The notes: generated from the sequence alone by a model not told the origin. Shown: positions 28,460-38,654, counted from the stretch's first letter. The stretch is 64,000 bases of DNA from Pseudomonas laurentiana (GCF_014648275.1 NZ_BMQU01000015.1:85643-149642); one strand, 5' to 3'. Made by a program: numbers and translations.

Positions 28460-30283
28460 ATGATCCCTGTTTTTGACTCAAGCGCCTTCCTCGCGACCTG
28501 CAGTGGTCGCCCGGGCGTCTATCGCATGTTCGACGAGGACGCGCGCCTGCTTTATGTGGGCAAGGCGAAGAACCTCAAAAAGCGCTTGGCCAGCTATTTC
28601 CGCAAGACCGGTCTTGCGCCGAAAACGGCAGCGCTGGTGGGCAAGATCGCCCAAGTGGAAACCACCATTACCGCCAACGAGACTGAGGCGCTGCTGCTGG
28701 AGCAGACGCTGATCAAGGAATGGCGACCGCCTTACAACATCCTGCTGCGTGACGACAAATCCTACCCCTATGTCGTGCTTTCCGAGGGTGACTACCCGCG
28801 CTTGGGTATTCACCGTGGTGCCAAGAAGGCCAAGGGCAAGTACTTCGGGCCCTATCCCAGCGCGGGCGCTATCCGCGAGAGCCTGAACCTGCTGCAGAAA
28901 ACCTTCCTGGTGCGCCAGTGCGAAGACAGCTATTACAGCAACCGCACGCGACCCTGCCTGCAATATCAGATCAAACGCTGCAAGGCACCCTGTGTGGGCC
29001 TGGTCGAGCCGCAGGTGTATGCCGAAGATGTCCGTCACTCGGTGATGTTCCTGGAAGGGCGCAGCCACCAACTGACCGATGAGTTGAGTGCGGCCATGGA
29101 GCGTGCAGCCATGGCCCTGGAGTTCGAGCGGGCAGCCGAGCTACGTGACCAGATCGCCTTGCTGCGTCGGGTCCAGGACCAGCAAAGCATGGAAGGCGGT
29201 AGTGGTGACGTTGATGTGGTGGCTGCGTTCGTCAACCCGGGTGGTGCCTGCGTACACCTGATCAGTGTGCGTGGCGGGCGGGTACTGGGCAGCAAGAACT
29301 TCTTTCCGCAGGTGGGTATTGAAGAGGACGTGGCCGAAGTCATGGCCGCGTTTCTCTCGCAGTATTATGTGGGGAACCCTGAACGCGACCTGCCGGGCGA
29401 GTTGATCGTCAACGTGGTGCATGAGGACTTCGAGGCGATCACCGCCGCGATCCATAGCCTGCGTGGCCGCGAGTTGAGCATCAGCCACCGGGTGCGCGGC
29501 ACGCGCGCGCGCTGGCAGCAACTGGCGGTTACCAACGCCGAACAGGCGCTGATGGCGCGCTTGGCCAACCGCCAGCACATGGCGGCGCGATTTGAAGCAC
29601 TGGCTCAGGTGCTCAAGCTCGACGAGATCCCTCAGCGACTGGAATGCTATGACATCAGTCACTCCAGCGGTGAGGCGACCGTGGCGTCCTGCGTGGTGTT
29701 CGGGCCGGAAGGCCCGCTCAAGTCGGATTACCGTCGCTACAACATTGAAGGCGTGACGGCTGGCGACGACTATGCGGCCATGCACCAGGCGTTGACCCGA
29801 CGCTTTGCCCGGCTCAAGGAAGGCGAGGGTAAGCTGCCCGATATCCTGCTGGTGGACGGCGGCAAGGGCCAACTGAACATGGCTCGGGATGTACTGCAGG
29901 AACTGGCCGTACCCGAGCTGATTCTGCTGGGCGTGGCCAAGGGCGTTACGCGCAAGGCTGGCTTTGAAACCCTTTACCTGAATGATGCCGCCCACGAGTT
30001 CACGTTGCGCGGGGATTCACCGGCGTTGCACCTGATCCAGCAGATTCGCGACGAGGCCCACCGGTTTGCCATTACCGGCCACCGTGCCCGACGCGGCAAG
30101 GCGCGGCGTACCTCCAGCCTTGAAGGTGTTGCCGGGGTAGGGCCCAAGCGTCGTCGCGACCTGCTCAAGCACTTCGGTGGCTTGCAGGAATTGACCCGTG
30201 CCAGCGTAGAAGAAATCGCCAAAGCGCCCGGAATCAGTAAAAAGCTTGCTGAGTCGATTTATGACAGCCTGCATAGCGAGTAG
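28460..30283 (+). CDS. uvrC: UvrABC system protein C
   Basis: Nucleotide excision repair nuclease of 607 aa that makes both incisions. The GIY-YIG domain at residues 13-95 includes [29 protein letters not shown] motif lies around 200-235, the RNase H-like 5' incision domain follows ([35 protein letters not shown]), and the C-terminal HhH pair includes [16 protein letters not shown]. It starts two bases after the gacA stop, as usual in gamma-proteobacteria. Confidence 0.96.
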   Translation: MIPVFDSSAFLATCSGRPGVYRMFDEDARLLYVGKAKNLKKRLASYFRKTGLAPKTAALVGKIAQVETTITANETEALLLEQTLIKEWRPPYNILLRDDKSYPYVVLSEGDYPRLGIHRGAKKAKGKYFGPYPSAGAIRESLNLLQKTFLVRQCEDSYYSNRTRPCLQYQIKRCKAPCVGLVEPQVYAEDVRHSVMFLEGRSHQLTDELSAAMERAAMALEFERAAELRDQIALLRRVQDQQSMEGGSGDVDVVAAFVNPGGACVHLISVRGGRVLGSKNFFPQVGIEEDVAEVMAAFLSQYYVGNPERDLPGELIVNVVHEDFEAITAAIHSLRGRELSISHRVRGTRARWQQLAVTNAEQALMARLANRQHMAARFEALAQVLKLDEIPQRLECYDISHSSGEATVASCVVFGPEGPLKSDYRRYNIEGVTAGDDYAAMHQALTRRFARLKEGEGKLPDILLVDGGKGQLNMARDVLQELAVPELILLGVAKGVTRKAGFETLYLNDAAHEFTLRGDSPALHLIQQIRDEAHRFAITGHRARRGKARRTSSLEGVAGVGPKRRRDLLKHFGGLQELTRASVEEIAKAPGISKKLAESIYDSLHSE

Positions 30284-30315
30284 AATGCCCGCTCACTTTG
30301 CAGCCAGTTGTGCCG

Positions 30316-30876
30316 ATGAATATTCCTAATTTGCTTACCGTTCTTCGCGTCCTGCTCATTCCGATCTTCATTTTGTTGTTCTATATGCCGTACCACTGGA
30401 GCTATCTTGCTGCCAGCACGGTCTTTGCCATTGCCGCAGCGACCGACTGGCTGGATGGCTACCTGGCCCGGCGCCTGCAACAGAGCACACCGTTCGGTGC
30501 GTTTCTGGACCCTGTTGCCGACAAACTGATGGTTGCGGTAGCACTGGTACTGCTGGTTCAGGTGCATGCCAACCTGTGGCTGACCTTGCCGGCGGCGGTC
30601 ATCATCGGGCGCGAAATCGTTGTCTCGGCATTGCGCGAGTGGATGGCCGAGCTTGGCGCCCGCGCGCACGTGGCGGTATCGAACCTGGGCAAATGGAAGA
30701 CTGCCGCACAGATGCTGGCGTTGGTGATCCTGTTGGCCAACCCCCCCGTGCTCAGTTTCTGGGTAGTGCTGGGGTATTCGCTGCTGATGATCGCGGCGGG
30801 CCTGACCCTGTGGTCGATGCAACAGTACCTGCGGGCGGCCTGGCCACACCTGCGGGAAGGTTCAGAAAAAAAATAA
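30316..30876 (+). CDS. pgsA: CDP-diacylglycerol-glycerol-3-phosphate 3-phosphatidyltransferase
   Basis: Inner-membrane enzyme of 186 aa that makes phosphatidylglycerol phosphate. Start [18 protein letters not shown] is the classic PgsA start and is preferred to the TTG at 30298. The CDP-alcohol phosphotransferase motif [27 protein letters not shown] (D-G-x2-A-R-x8-G-x3-D-x3-D) is intact, and several membrane helices are present. It belongs to the gacA-uvrC-pgsA operon. Confidence 0.95.
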   Translation: MNIPNLLTVLRVLLIPIFILLFYMPYHWSYLAASTVFAIAAATDWLDGYLARRLQQSTPFGAFLDPVADKLMVAVALVLLVQVHANLWLTLPAAVIIGREIVVSALREWMAELGARAHVAVSNLGKWKTAAQMLALVILLANPPVLSFWVVLGYSLLMIAAGLTLWSMQQYLRAAWPHLREGSEKK

Positions 30877-30897
30877 AACTTTTTTTGAATCAAAGGC

Positions 30898-30925
30898 TTG
30901 ACGGGGTTTTTAAAATCGCTAGAAT
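30898..30925 (+). promoter_or_regulatory. Sigma-70 promoter for tRNA-Gly
   Basis: TTGACG (30898-30903) and TAGAAT (30920-30925), spaced by 16 bp, sit 18 bp before the tRNA. Both boxes are close to consensus, and a run of A/T follows the pgsA stop. Confidence 0.75.
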
Positions 30926-30943
30926 AGCCTCCATCAAGACGAC

Positions 30944-31019
<76 letters not shown>

Positions 31020-31063
31020 AATTTGGTGCAGCGAATCTTGATAGTAAAGGTGCGCTGCACATG

Positions 31064-31097
31064 AAAAACCCCAAGGTGAAAGCCTTGGGGTTTTTTG
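31064..31097 (+). terminator. Rho-independent terminator after tRNA-Gly
   Basis: Stem AAAACCCCAAGG / CCTTGGGGTTTT with a 6-nt loop, followed by a T run. The A and T tracts on both sides would let it work in both directions, ending the convergent FtrA-like gene as well. Confidence 0.9.
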
Positions 31098-31254
31098 TTG
31101 TGCGTTATTTTGATAGCAAGATGAGCATCCGGCCCCGACGCTGTTCAGGCGCTCGCGATGCCACGCTCAGGTGCCACCGCTCGACAAGCCTACCCATCGC
31201 TCCAGGAAGGTGCTCTGACCCCTATCAAGCGGGTGGTCACGCAACGGCAATGAG

Positions 31255-32250
31255 TCAGCAACGCGTCAGCCAGGCCGCCTGTTCACAGGTCACGCCACTG
31301 CCGAACCGTTCACGGTAGACGGAGGGCGGTAGGCCGACAGTGTTGCGAAACGCTTTGCGAAAGCTTTCCACCGAGCGATAGCCGCACACTTGCGCAATGC
31401 TGGTGGTGCTCTGGTCGGTGCTTTCCAGCAAATCCCGGGCGCGGCTCAGGCGTTCCTGTTGCAGCCAGGCCTTGGGCGATAACCCGGTGGTTTCAACAAA
31501 GCGCCTGAGAAAGGTGCGTTCGCTCATGGCCACCTGGCTGGCCATCTCACAGACGCTCAACGGTTCGTCCAGGTGTTCGCGAGCCCATTGCAGCACGCGG
31601 GTCAGTTCGTTGCGCGGTGATTTGCTCACCGGTGTCACGATGAATTGTGACTGGCCGCCGGTGCGCTGGGGCGCCATGACCAGGCGTCGGGCCACCGAGT
31701 TGGCGATGTGTGTGCCGAAGTCGCGGACGATCAGGTGCAGGCAGGCATCAATGCCGGCGGCGCTGCCCGCCGAGGTAATCAGTTGCCCCGAATCGACGTA
31801 CAGCACGTTCGGGTCAACCGTGATCAGCGGAAAGCGTTCGGCCAGCTCATCGGAGAGTTGCCAGTGGGTCGTTACCGTTTTGCCATCGAGCAAACCGGTG
31901 GCGGCGAGGAGGAACACCCCGGAGCAGATCGACAACAAGCGGGCGCCCCGTGCGTGGGCACTGCGCAATGCGTGCAACAACGCCTCGGGAGGAGCTTCGT
32001 GGCGACTGCGCCAGCCCGGAATAATGATGGTCTGTGCGCTGTCGAGCAGCTCCAGCCCGGCATCGACACTGATTTGAATGCCGCCCAGCGCATACATGGG
32101 GCCGGAGTCGACGGCAGCAATCTGGCATTTGTACCAAGGGACATCGAGTTCCGGGCGCGGCAGGCCGAAAATCTCCAGCGCGATGCCAAACTCGAAAACG
32201 CAGAGGCCTTTATAGGCCAGGATGGCGACAGTTCCAGGGTGGTCGTGCAT
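31255..32250 (-). CDS. GlxA/FtrA-type AraC regulator with DJ-1/PfpI domain
   Basis: Predicted 331 aa. The N-terminal DJ-1/PfpI-like domain (about residues 8-190) keeps the LLSICSGVFLLAATGLLDGKTVTTHW segment. The C-terminal AraC HTH pair (about 220-320) reads MSERTFLRRFVETTGLSPKAWLQ and CGYRSVESFRKAF. These regulators sense small amine or amino-acid compounds; the effector here is unknown. It is divergent from an orphan aspartate-semialdehyde dehydrogenase, with a 446-bp gap, and might control it. Confidence 0.88.
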   Translation of the reverse strand: MHDHPGTVAILAYKGLCVFEFGIALEIFGLPRPELDVPWYKCQIAAVDSGPMYALGGIQISVDAGLELLDSAQTIIIPGWRSRHEAPPEALLHALRSAHARGARLLSICSGVFLLAATGLLDGKTVTTHWQLSDELAERFPLITVDPNVLYVDSGQLITSAGSAAGIDACLHLIVRDFGTHIANSVARRLVMAPQRTGGQSQFIVTPVSKSPRNELTRVLQWAREHLDEPLSVCEMASQVAMSERTFLRRFVETTGLSPKAWLQQERLSRARDLLESTDQSTTSIAQVCGYRSVESFRKAFRNTVGLPPSVYRERFGSGVTCEQAAWLTRC

Positions 32251-32696
32251 TTGGCGGAAACTTACCGTTTATTGTCGAATGCCGCACTGTAGCCGACCGA
32301 TTGAGTCCCCTACAATCACGGCCGGACAATCACCGAGTGAACAGGCGACAGCGCTTTACCCAAGCGACAGTCGCATTGTCGGCGGCCAGTGCGAGTTGTC
32401 TCGATCTGTTACATGAACGGGTTCAAGTTCCCCCGTTGTTTGGTTTATGCCGTTAAATCACTGAGTTGTTTCAGGGTCTGAGCTGCCAGAATAATACGGA
32501 TTGATAACCCGCAGAAGTTAGGCGGTAGCGAGCGGGTGCTCGTTAAACAGCGCTTGCTCTATAAGGGTTATTCAGGACGCTGTGAGGTAAGGGACTCGTG
32601 CTGATGGTCCCGGCGGCGTTCGCGTTTGTCTGGCTGGCGCTAACGTTGTTCACCTGGAACTCGATTCGGGCGCAACGGACGTATAAGGAGATTGAA
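32251..32696. other. Intergenic region between FtrA-like regulator and asd-like gene
   Basis: 446 bp with no supportable gene. A ribosome site AAGGAG lies at 32686-32690, just before the asd-like ATG. An in-frame extension of that gene to 32598 is hydrophobic but is not family-like. The segment near 32340-32400 is rich in GCGACAG/CTGTCG-like words without a clear dyad. Confidence 0.4.
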
Positions 32697-33686
32697 ATGA
32701 AAAAAATCGCTGTGGTTGGATGCACCGGCGCCGTGGGCATGACCATGCTCCAACTGCTTGAAAATACCGCGTACGAGGTGGTGTGCATGGCCTCGCCACG
32801 CTCGGCCGGCAAGCGACTGAAGGTCGGCGACAGCGAGCACTTGATCGAGCCCTTTTCGGTCGAAGGCTGCGCCACCTGCGACATCGTCTTCCTGTGTGTT
32901 TCAGGGGCGTTTGCCCTGGAGTACGGCGAGCGCCTCGCCCAGTCTTCCTATGTCATCGATAACTCGTCGGCGTTCCGCTATGCCGATCACGTTCCGCTGT
33001 TGGTCCCACCCATCAACGGCCAGCGCTATGCCGGTGAAAAACTCATCGCCAACCCCAACTGCTCGTCGGCCATTGCCTTGATGGTGCTTGGCCCGTTGCA
33101 CCACGAGTATCAGCTCGACAGCGCGATCATTTCCACCTACCAGGCCGCCAGCGGCGCCGGGCAACCGGCGATGGAAGCGCTTCGGGAACGGGCCAAGGCT
33201 TTCACCGACTACGGCGATCACAACGGCGCCGAGCATTTCGCGCATAACCTAGCGTTCAACGTGATCCCTCAGGTCGACTCGTTTGAAGACAACGGCTACA
33301 CCCGCGAAGAAATGAAAGTGGTCTGGGAATTGCGCAAGGTGTTGGGCGAACCGGACCTGGCGATCAGCACCACCGCTGTGCGCGTGCCGACCCTGCGTTC
33401 CCATGCCGAAGCCTTGAGCCTGCGCTTCAAACAACCGATCCGCTCTCTGGCTCGCGTTCGCCAACTGCTCAGCGCCGCTCCAGGGGTTGAAGTGGTGGAT
33501 GCGCCCGAGCAGGGCCGTTATCCGATGCCCATGACCTCGACCTACAAACACGCGGTAGAGGTCGGGCGGATCCGCTACAACCTGATCTACAAGGAGCACG
33601 GCCTGGACCTGTTCATCAGCGGCGATCAGCTGTTGCGCGGAGCGGCGCTGAACGCGTTCGAGATCATGCAATTGATCGACGATTGA
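32697..33686 (+). CDS. Aspartate-semialdehyde dehydrogenase-family protein, orphan
   Basis: Predicted 329 aa from MKKIAVVGCTGAVGMTML, with a strong AAGGAG site. N-terminal NAD(P)-binding glycine motif. The catalytic cysteine is in NPNCSSAIALMV; ASGAGQPAMEAL and RVPTLRSHAEAL carry the substrate-binding Arg and His of the family. It reduces aspartyl phosphate in the Lys/Thr/Met pathway if it acts as Asd. Pseudomonas already carries a longer Asd and an Usg-like paralogue in the leu-truA region, and neither of those neighbourhoods is seen here. A specialised or acquired copy, or a related N-acetyl/acyl-aspartate route, is possible. It lies beside an IS remnant. Confidence 0.82.
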   Translation: MKKIAVVGCTGAVGMTMLQLLENTAYEVVCMASPRSAGKRLKVGDSEHLIEPFSVEGCATCDIVFLCVSGAFALEYGERLAQSSYVIDNSSAFRYADHVPLLVPPINGQRYAGEKLIANPNCSSAIALMVLGPLHHEYQLDSAIISTYQAASGAGQPAMEALRERAKAFTDYGDHNGAEHFAHNLAFNVIPQVDSFEDNGYTREEMKVVWELRKVLGEPDLAISTTAVRVPTLRSHAEALSLRFKQPIRSLARVRQLLSAAPGVEVVDAPEQGRYPMPMTSTYKHAVEVGRIRYNLIYKEHGLDLFISGDQLLRGAALNAFEIMQLIDD

Positions 33687-33995
33687 CGTCTGGTCCTTGC
33701 CGATCTCGCCATCAGGCCATTAGCCTCTGTCCACATGTTGCGACCAACGGATCTCTACCGCCCTCAAGGCTATAATGACTCGTCCAAAACTGATCATTGA
33801 GCCTTGCATGGGCTTAGCTTGTGCATGAACAGGATTGATAGGCGTTTGCGATTTTGATCAATCACTTTTGCGATATTTTTGATTAGATTGATCAGTGCAA
33901 TCTTTCGCTAGGTGCTAGCGCTGAATCAGCGTGTATTGATTGCTAAAGGCATCGCGCTGGGCATCCAGGTAGCGCAGATGGGCATCTGCTCCGTC
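33687..33995. other. AT-rich non-coding stretch
   Basis: No gene is seen. It contains repeated TGATCAATC / GATTGATCA words around 33857-33896 that can form dyads. It runs directly into a degraded IS. Confidence 0.35.
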
Positions 33996-34190
33996 CTAGG
34001 CTCTGTACGAAAAGAGATGTCGCAAACACCGCATGGAACAAGCCAGCGAGACCATGGCTGCATAGCTTTTCGCGAGCTTGTCGAAGGTCGCAAAATACCG
34101 ACCACGATAATGATTTCGCTGCGACGAGTGGCGTCAGCCAACTGCTTGAGGGCTGGGCCGCCAACATGAGCTCGTCGGGATGCCTGGTCA
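33996..34190 (-). pseudogene. Remnant of an IS5-type transposase 3' end
   Basis: On the reverse strand one frame reads TFDKLAKSYAAMVSLACSMR and ends SYRA-stop at 33996. This closely matches the C-terminal end of IS5-family (IS427-like) transposases, which typically read RYDKLARSYLAMV. Upstream only about 20 more residues stay recognisable (RNHYRGRYFA). The rest of the element and its terminal repeats are missing. The fragment marks past insertion or rearrangement between the asd-like gene and the PQQ module. Confidence 0.65.
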
Positions 34191-34272
34191 GCATCGCCGC
34201 ATTCGACTACCTCAAAGCTTGCCCTCCAGAAAATTAGATAATATGTTAATTAAAATGGATTCTGGAGGTGCC

Positions 34273-35205
34273 ATGTTCTTGTCATCGAGCGAGCAAATCG
34301 GATTTGAATGCTGGTCTCAGTCTCTACGCAGTATCTGCGGCAGTTTCAGCACGTTGCCTTCGAGTCTTACCCGGCATTTCATCGGGGAAATCCACAGTCA
34401 GACGATTGGGGCGCTTGATACGGCGCATATTCGTACGAATGCCCGTTTGATCAGCCGTGAGCTGATTGGCGTCGAAAGTGACGACAGTCACTGCTTTCTC
34501 ATTTTTCAGCGCAGTGGCCGCCAGCGGATCCGTCAGGCCGGGGTGGAGGTGGAACTGGGTCCGGAGGACATCGTGCTGGTGGACTCGGCGAGGTTGTTCG
34601 AGATCGAGCCGTTAGGGCTGGTGGAGAATGTATCGGTGCATCTGTCCCGGGATATCGTCACCCGTCAGTTCAAGGGCAATAGCCTCTTCGGCAAATTGTC
34701 GCGCAACAACGTTTCCAGTCGTATGATTCGTTCGCTGGTGCAGTCAATTGGCATGATTGGCGATGGTGCCGCCAATGGCGATGACGGACAGGCTATCCAG
34801 AGTGCGCTGGTGAGTCTGATGTTGCCGGCGATGTCCGACCGGGCGCAAGGGCAGGAGCATCCACTGGAAAGCAGCACTCTATTTTTCACTGCGCTGCGTC
34901 TGGTGGATGAGTCGCTGCAGGATGTTGACCTAGGCCCAGCCTATCTCGCTGATCAGTTGCACACTTCAGTGCGCAGTCTTTACCGCCTTTTTGAAGAGCA
35001 CGGTGAAAGCGTATCGCGCTATATACTCCGCACCCGCCTGAGCAAAGTGGCCCATGACCTGTGCAGCCACCCTATGCGTAGTCAGTCGATTACGCAGATT
35101 GCCTTCAAGTGGGGCTTTGTCGATGTCGCCCATTTCAGCCGGGCGTTCAAGCGTCAGTTCGAAGTCTCGCCCCGTGACTATCGGGCTCATGCGTTCCAGA
35201 AGTGA
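34273..35205 (+). CDS. AraC-family regulator, FeaR-like
   Basis: Predicted 310 aa. The N-terminal AraC-binding-like domain includes RLISRELIGVESDDSHCFLI and VELGPEDIVLVDSARLFEIE. The C-terminal HTH pair reads LADQLHTSVRSLYRLFEEHGES and ITQIAFKWGFVDVAHFSRAFKRQF. Start 34273 is preferred because GGAGG precedes it; ATGs at 34243 and 34255 are in frame and possible. FeaR/NphR-like regulators switch on catabolic dehydrogenase genes. It sits 177 bp upstream of the PQQ alcohol dehydrogenase and likely activates it. Confidence 0.86.
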   Translation: MFLSSSEQIGFECWSQSLRSICGSFSTLPSSLTRHFIGEIHSQTIGALDTAHIRTNARLISRELIGVESDDSHCFLIFQRSGRQRIRQAGVEVELGPEDIVLVDSARLFEIEPLGLVENVSVHLSRDIVTRQFKGNSLFGKLSRNNVSSRMIRSLVQSIGMIGDGAANGDDGQAIQSALVSLMLPAMSDRAQGQEHPLESSTLFFTALRLVDESLQDVDLGPAYLADQLHTSVRSLYRLFEEHGESVSRYILRTRLSKVAHDLCSHPMRSQSITQIAFKWGFVDVAHFSRAFKRQFEVSPRDYRAHAFQK

Positions 35206-35382
35206 ACTCGGCGGTACTGGCAGAAAATGCCAACTGGATTGGCGGTCACAGTCAAGCGCAGTCCTCCCACAAAATTTCTAATAACACTATGTAGCGCAAG
35301 CTCTGCTATTGCGTGATCTGCGGGTGCTTTATGCCCTGTGGATTCATAAAAACAATAAAAGTGTCGTTGGAGTCTGAAATAC

Positions 35383-37494
35383 ATGAAAGCCCTCTTTCTG
35401 CTAGCGGGTCTCCCGTTACTGCTTTCCTCCCTGCATGCCTCGGCTGCCCAAAACGCGCATCCGGCGCAGGTAGATGCGAAACGCCTGATTAATGCCAACC
35501 TCGAACCTGGCAACTGGATGAGCCACGGTCGTACCTATGACGAACAGCGTTACAGTCCGCTCAATGGTGTCAATGACAAGAATGTCAGTCAGCTCGGTGT
35601 GGCCTGGACCACCCGCCTTGACATCGACAGCGGTACCGAAGCGACGCCCTTGGTGGTTGATGGGGTGATGTATACCACCGGTGCCTTCAGCATCGTCTAC
35701 GCGATGAATGCAGCCACCGGTGAACTGCTGTGGAAATACGATCCGAAAGTTCCGCCGGCCAACCTTAGCCAGGGCTGCTGCGGTCCAGTCAATCGCGGTG
35801 TCGCAGTATGGAACGGTAAAGTCTATGTCGGCAGTTTCGACGGTCGTCTTATCGCCCTGGATGCAGTTACTGGTCAGGAAGTCTGGTCGGTGGATACCAT
35901 CCTCGATCGCTCCAAGAGCTACTCCATCACTGGCGCTCCGCGCATCGTCAAAGGCAAAGTGCTGATTGGCAACGGTGGCGCCGAGTTCGGTGTACGTGGC
36001 TACGTTACCGCCTACGACGCCGAAAGCGGCAAGGAAGCCTGGCGCTTCTACACCGTACCGGGCGATCCGAAGCTGCCGCCGGAAAATCCGGCGATGGCCA
36101 TGGCCCTCAAGACTTGGACCGGCGATAGCTGGGTAAAGTGGGGCGGCGGAGGCACGGCTTGGGACTCCATGGCCTATGATCCGGAACTGGATTTGCTCTA
36201 CATAGGCACCGGAAACGGCTCGCCGTGGAATTACCAGTTCCGCAGCGAGGGCAAGGGCGACAACCTGTTCGTTTCGTCGATCCTGGCTCTGCGTCCGGAC
36301 ACTGGTGAGTACGTCTGGCACTATCAGGTCACGCCGCAGGACCGTTGGGACTACACCGCAACCCAGCACATGATTCTCGCCGACATCAAAGTTAACGGCC
36401 AGGTTCGTAAGGTGTTGATGCAGGCGCCGAAGAACGGCTTCTTCTATGTCCTGGACCGCACCAACGGCAAGCTGATCTCGGCGAAGAACTACGTGCCGGT
36501 GAACTGGGCCAGTGAGATTGATCTGAAGACTGGCCGTCCTGTGCTGACTGGAGCCGCGGACTACTCCAAGGAGCCGAAAGTTGTACAGCCAAGCTTCCTA
36601 GGCGGACATAACTGGCACCCAATGTCCTACAACCCCAACACCGGTTATGTGTACATTCCGGCCCAGCACACCCTGGCTGAGCTGAAGGCGGCCAAGGAGC
36701 CGGTTTTCTTCCCGAACAAGTCGGTGGTGAACTTCGGCCTGGACGTGCCCGACCTACCGGAGGATCCGAAAATCCTCAAGCAGATCCGCGACGCCTGGAC
36801 CGGCGAGTTGATTGCTTGGGACCCGGTCAAGCAGGCGCCGGCCTGGAAGCAGCAGTACATCAGTGCAGGCAACGGCGGCACCCTGAGCACTGGCGGCAAC
36901 CTGGTGTTCCAGGGCACCGCCGATGGAAGGGTTGTGGCCTACAGCGCCGACAAGGGCGAGATACTCTGGGAGCACCGTGCCAACTCCGGAGTGATGGCCG
37001 GACCCATTACCTACACCGTTGGCAACGACCAGTACGTGGCGTTTTCCGTGGGCTGGGGCGGTATCCTGCCGTTGCTGACCGGGCCGCTGACGAATAAGGG
37101 CAAGGTGCAGCCAGAGTCACGGATCATCGCCTTCAAGCTTGGCGCCAAGGGTGAACTACCGCCGCCGCGTCAGGCACCAGTGTTCCCCAACGTCGACTTG
37201 GAGCTGACTGCCACGCCGGAGCAATTGGTCCAGGCGCGCGGTATGTTCAATGGCCTGTGCGCCGGCTGTCATGGCCTCAACGCCATCAGCGGCGGTGTGG
37301 TCCCGGACCTGCGCTACCTGACCAAGGACAAGCACGCGGCCTTCCCGGCGTTCGTCAGCGGCGCGCTGATCTATCGTGGCATGCCGAACTTCTCCGACAT
37401 CCTTAAGCGCGAGGATATGGAGCTGATCCGTCAGTACCTGATCAAGCGCACCCACGACCTCCAGGCCGACCTGAAGGCCACTGCCGCGCACTAA
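35383..37494 (+). CDS. PQQ-dependent quinohaemoprotein alcohol dehydrogenase (type II)
   Basis: Periplasmic enzyme of 703 aa that oxidises primary alcohols to aldehydes. It has a signal peptide (MKALFLLAGLPLLLSSLHAS-AAQ). The eight-bladed PQQ propeller has Trp-docking repeats and the adjacent-cysteine disulfide QGCCGPVNRG (Cys132-Cys133). The catalytic Asp region reads PQDRWDYTATQH. The C-terminal cytochrome c domain has LCAGCHG near residue 625 and a likely methionine ligand in RGMPNF. The fused haem domain separates it from ExaA-type enzymes. It belongs with the flanking regulator, outer-membrane protein and PqqU-like receptor. The substrate is unknown. Confidence 0.92.
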   Translation: MKALFLLAGLPLLLSSLHASAAQNAHPAQVDAKRLINANLEPGNWMSHGRTYDEQRYSPLNGVNDKNVSQLGVAWTTRLDIDSGTEATPLVVDGVMYTTGAFSIVYAMNAATGELLWKYDPKVPPANLSQGCCGPVNRGVAVWNGKVYVGSFDGRLIALDAVTGQEVWSVDTILDRSKSYSITGAPRIVKGKVLIGNGGAEFGVRGYVTAYDAESGKEAWRFYTVPGDPKLPPENPAMAMALKTWTGDSWVKWGGGGTAWDSMAYDPELDLLYIGTGNGSPWNYQFRSEGKGDNLFVSSILALRPDTGEYVWHYQVTPQDRWDYTATQHMILADIKVNGQVRKVLMQAPKNGFFYVLDRTNGKLISAKNYVPVNWASEIDLKTGRPVLTGAADYSKEPKVVQPSFLGGHNWHPMSYNPNTGYVYIPAQHTLAELKAAKEPVFFPNKSVVNFGLDVPDLPEDPKILKQIRDAWTGELIAWDPVKQAPAWKQQYISAGNGGTLSTGGNLVFQGTADGRVVAYSADKGEILWEHRANSGVMAGPITYTVGNDQYVAFSVGWGGILPLLTGPLTNKGKVQPESRIIAFKLGAKGELPPPRQAPVFPNVDLELTATPEQLVQARGMFNGLCAGCHGLNAISGGVVPDLRYLTKDKHAAFPAFVSGALIYRGMPNFSDILKREDMELIRQYLIKRTHDLQADLKATAAH

Positions 37495-37525
37495 GCCTCT
37501 CCGCCGCCCAACCAAAGCCTTGGCG

Positions 37526-37541
37526 GCCCCTGAAAAGGGGC
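37526..37541 (+). terminator. Small GC-rich hairpin after the dehydrogenase
   Basis: GCCCCT-GAAA-AGGGGC forms a 6-bp stem with a GNRA-like loop and no T run. It may reduce read-through into, or protect mRNA before, the MetA-type gene rather than fully stop transcription. Confidence 0.35.
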
Positions 37542-37587
37542 TGCTCGGGGCTCTTCACGCCAACAAAAACAACAACGAGAGTTCACC

Positions 37588-38448
37588 ATGAAGATCATCA
37601 GTCCCTCGACCCTGGCGACCGGCCTGGCTATGTTTGGTATTTCCCTGTCCACTCTGGCCGACGTAAAGCCCGATCCGGGTGACTACACGGCGCTGCCCAA
37701 GGGCACCGACGTGGTCGTGCTTTACCAGCAGAACCCGCGCGGAGACAAGGTTTACTCCGGCGGCAAGAAGGTCGCCGACGACCTCGACTTGGATATGACT
37801 GTCGGCGTTCTGCGTTTGATCCACTTCACCGACTTTTTCGGCACCGGGTACACCTGGGATCCACAGATCGTTATCCCCTTCGGCCAGCAGGACATCGGCG
37901 CTAGCCATAGCAAGACGTCGGGGCTGGGCGATATCACCTTCGGCGGCACCTTGTGGACCATTGGCGATCTGGAACACAACGAGCACCTCGGCTGGTCGGT
38001 GTTCTTTACTGCGCCTACCGGCAGCGACAAGAACGAAGGTTTTGCCCTCAGCAACAACCGCTGGGCCGTGGACTTTCAAGTAGGCTACATCAAGGGCCTG
38101 ACTGACAAAATCAGTTGGGATGTGATCGCCGAAGCTGAGTTCTATGACGACCAGCGCTCTACCGACGCGAAAAAGGACACGCTGCTGCAACTGCACAATC
38201 ACTTGCGCTACAACTTCACACCTGACACTTATGCCGCTATCAGCTACAGGCACAACTGGGGCGCACGGGAAACCCTCGACGGCGAGACCTTGGCCACCAG
38301 TCACAACAACGGCACCGTCGGTTTCACCATGGCGACCATGGTCAACAAGCAATTGCAGTTGATGGGGCAGGTGATGCACGACACCTCGGTGCGTGAGGGT
38401 GTGAAGATCGATAATTCGCTGCAGTTTCGGCTGGCATATTTCTATTGA
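37588..38448 (+). CDS. Outer-membrane protein of the MetA/SphA family
   Basis: Predicted 286 aa with a signal peptide (cleaved near TLADVKP) and a beta-barrel pattern ending RLAYFY, with terminal aromatic residues. It matches the family named after MetA of phenol degradation. These putative transporters are often encoded beside catabolic dehydrogenases, probably to admit hydrophobic substrates. Segments such as DYTALPKGTDVVVLYQ and GLGDITFGGTLW are typical. It lies 93 bp after the PQQ dehydrogenase and is likely co-transcribed with it. It suggests that the enzyme's substrate is an aromatic or terpenoid-like alcohol, which is inference. Confidence 0.85.
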   Translation: MKIISPSTLATGLAMFGISLSTLADVKPDPGDYTALPKGTDVVVLYQQNPRGDKVYSGGKKVADDLDLDMTVGVLRLIHFTDFFGTGYTWDPQIVIPFGQQDIGASHSKTSGLGDITFGGTLWTIGDLEHNEHLGWSVFFTAPTGSDKNEGFALSNNRWAVDFQVGYIKGLTDKISWDVIAEAEFYDDQRSTDAKKDTLLQLHNHLRYNFTPDTYAAISYRHNWGARETLDGETLATSHNNGTVGFTMATMVNKQLQLMGQVMHDTSVREGVKIDNSLQFRLAYFY

Positions 38449-38654
38449 TGCCATTCGCTGGGGTAATGGGCTGCAAGGCGGCCCCAATCTCCTGCTTTCG
38501 AGTGAGCAACCTTCGTACCCTGCGCTTTTAACTCCCGCTTAAATAGTCATGTGCTTTTGAGTTTGCGCATGGTCGCCCTGAAGAGCGTTCAACCCAAGTG
38601 TGAGGGTGAGCCGGTACGTTGGAGAACTTTCAGCGGGACCAAGTGGAACAGTCC

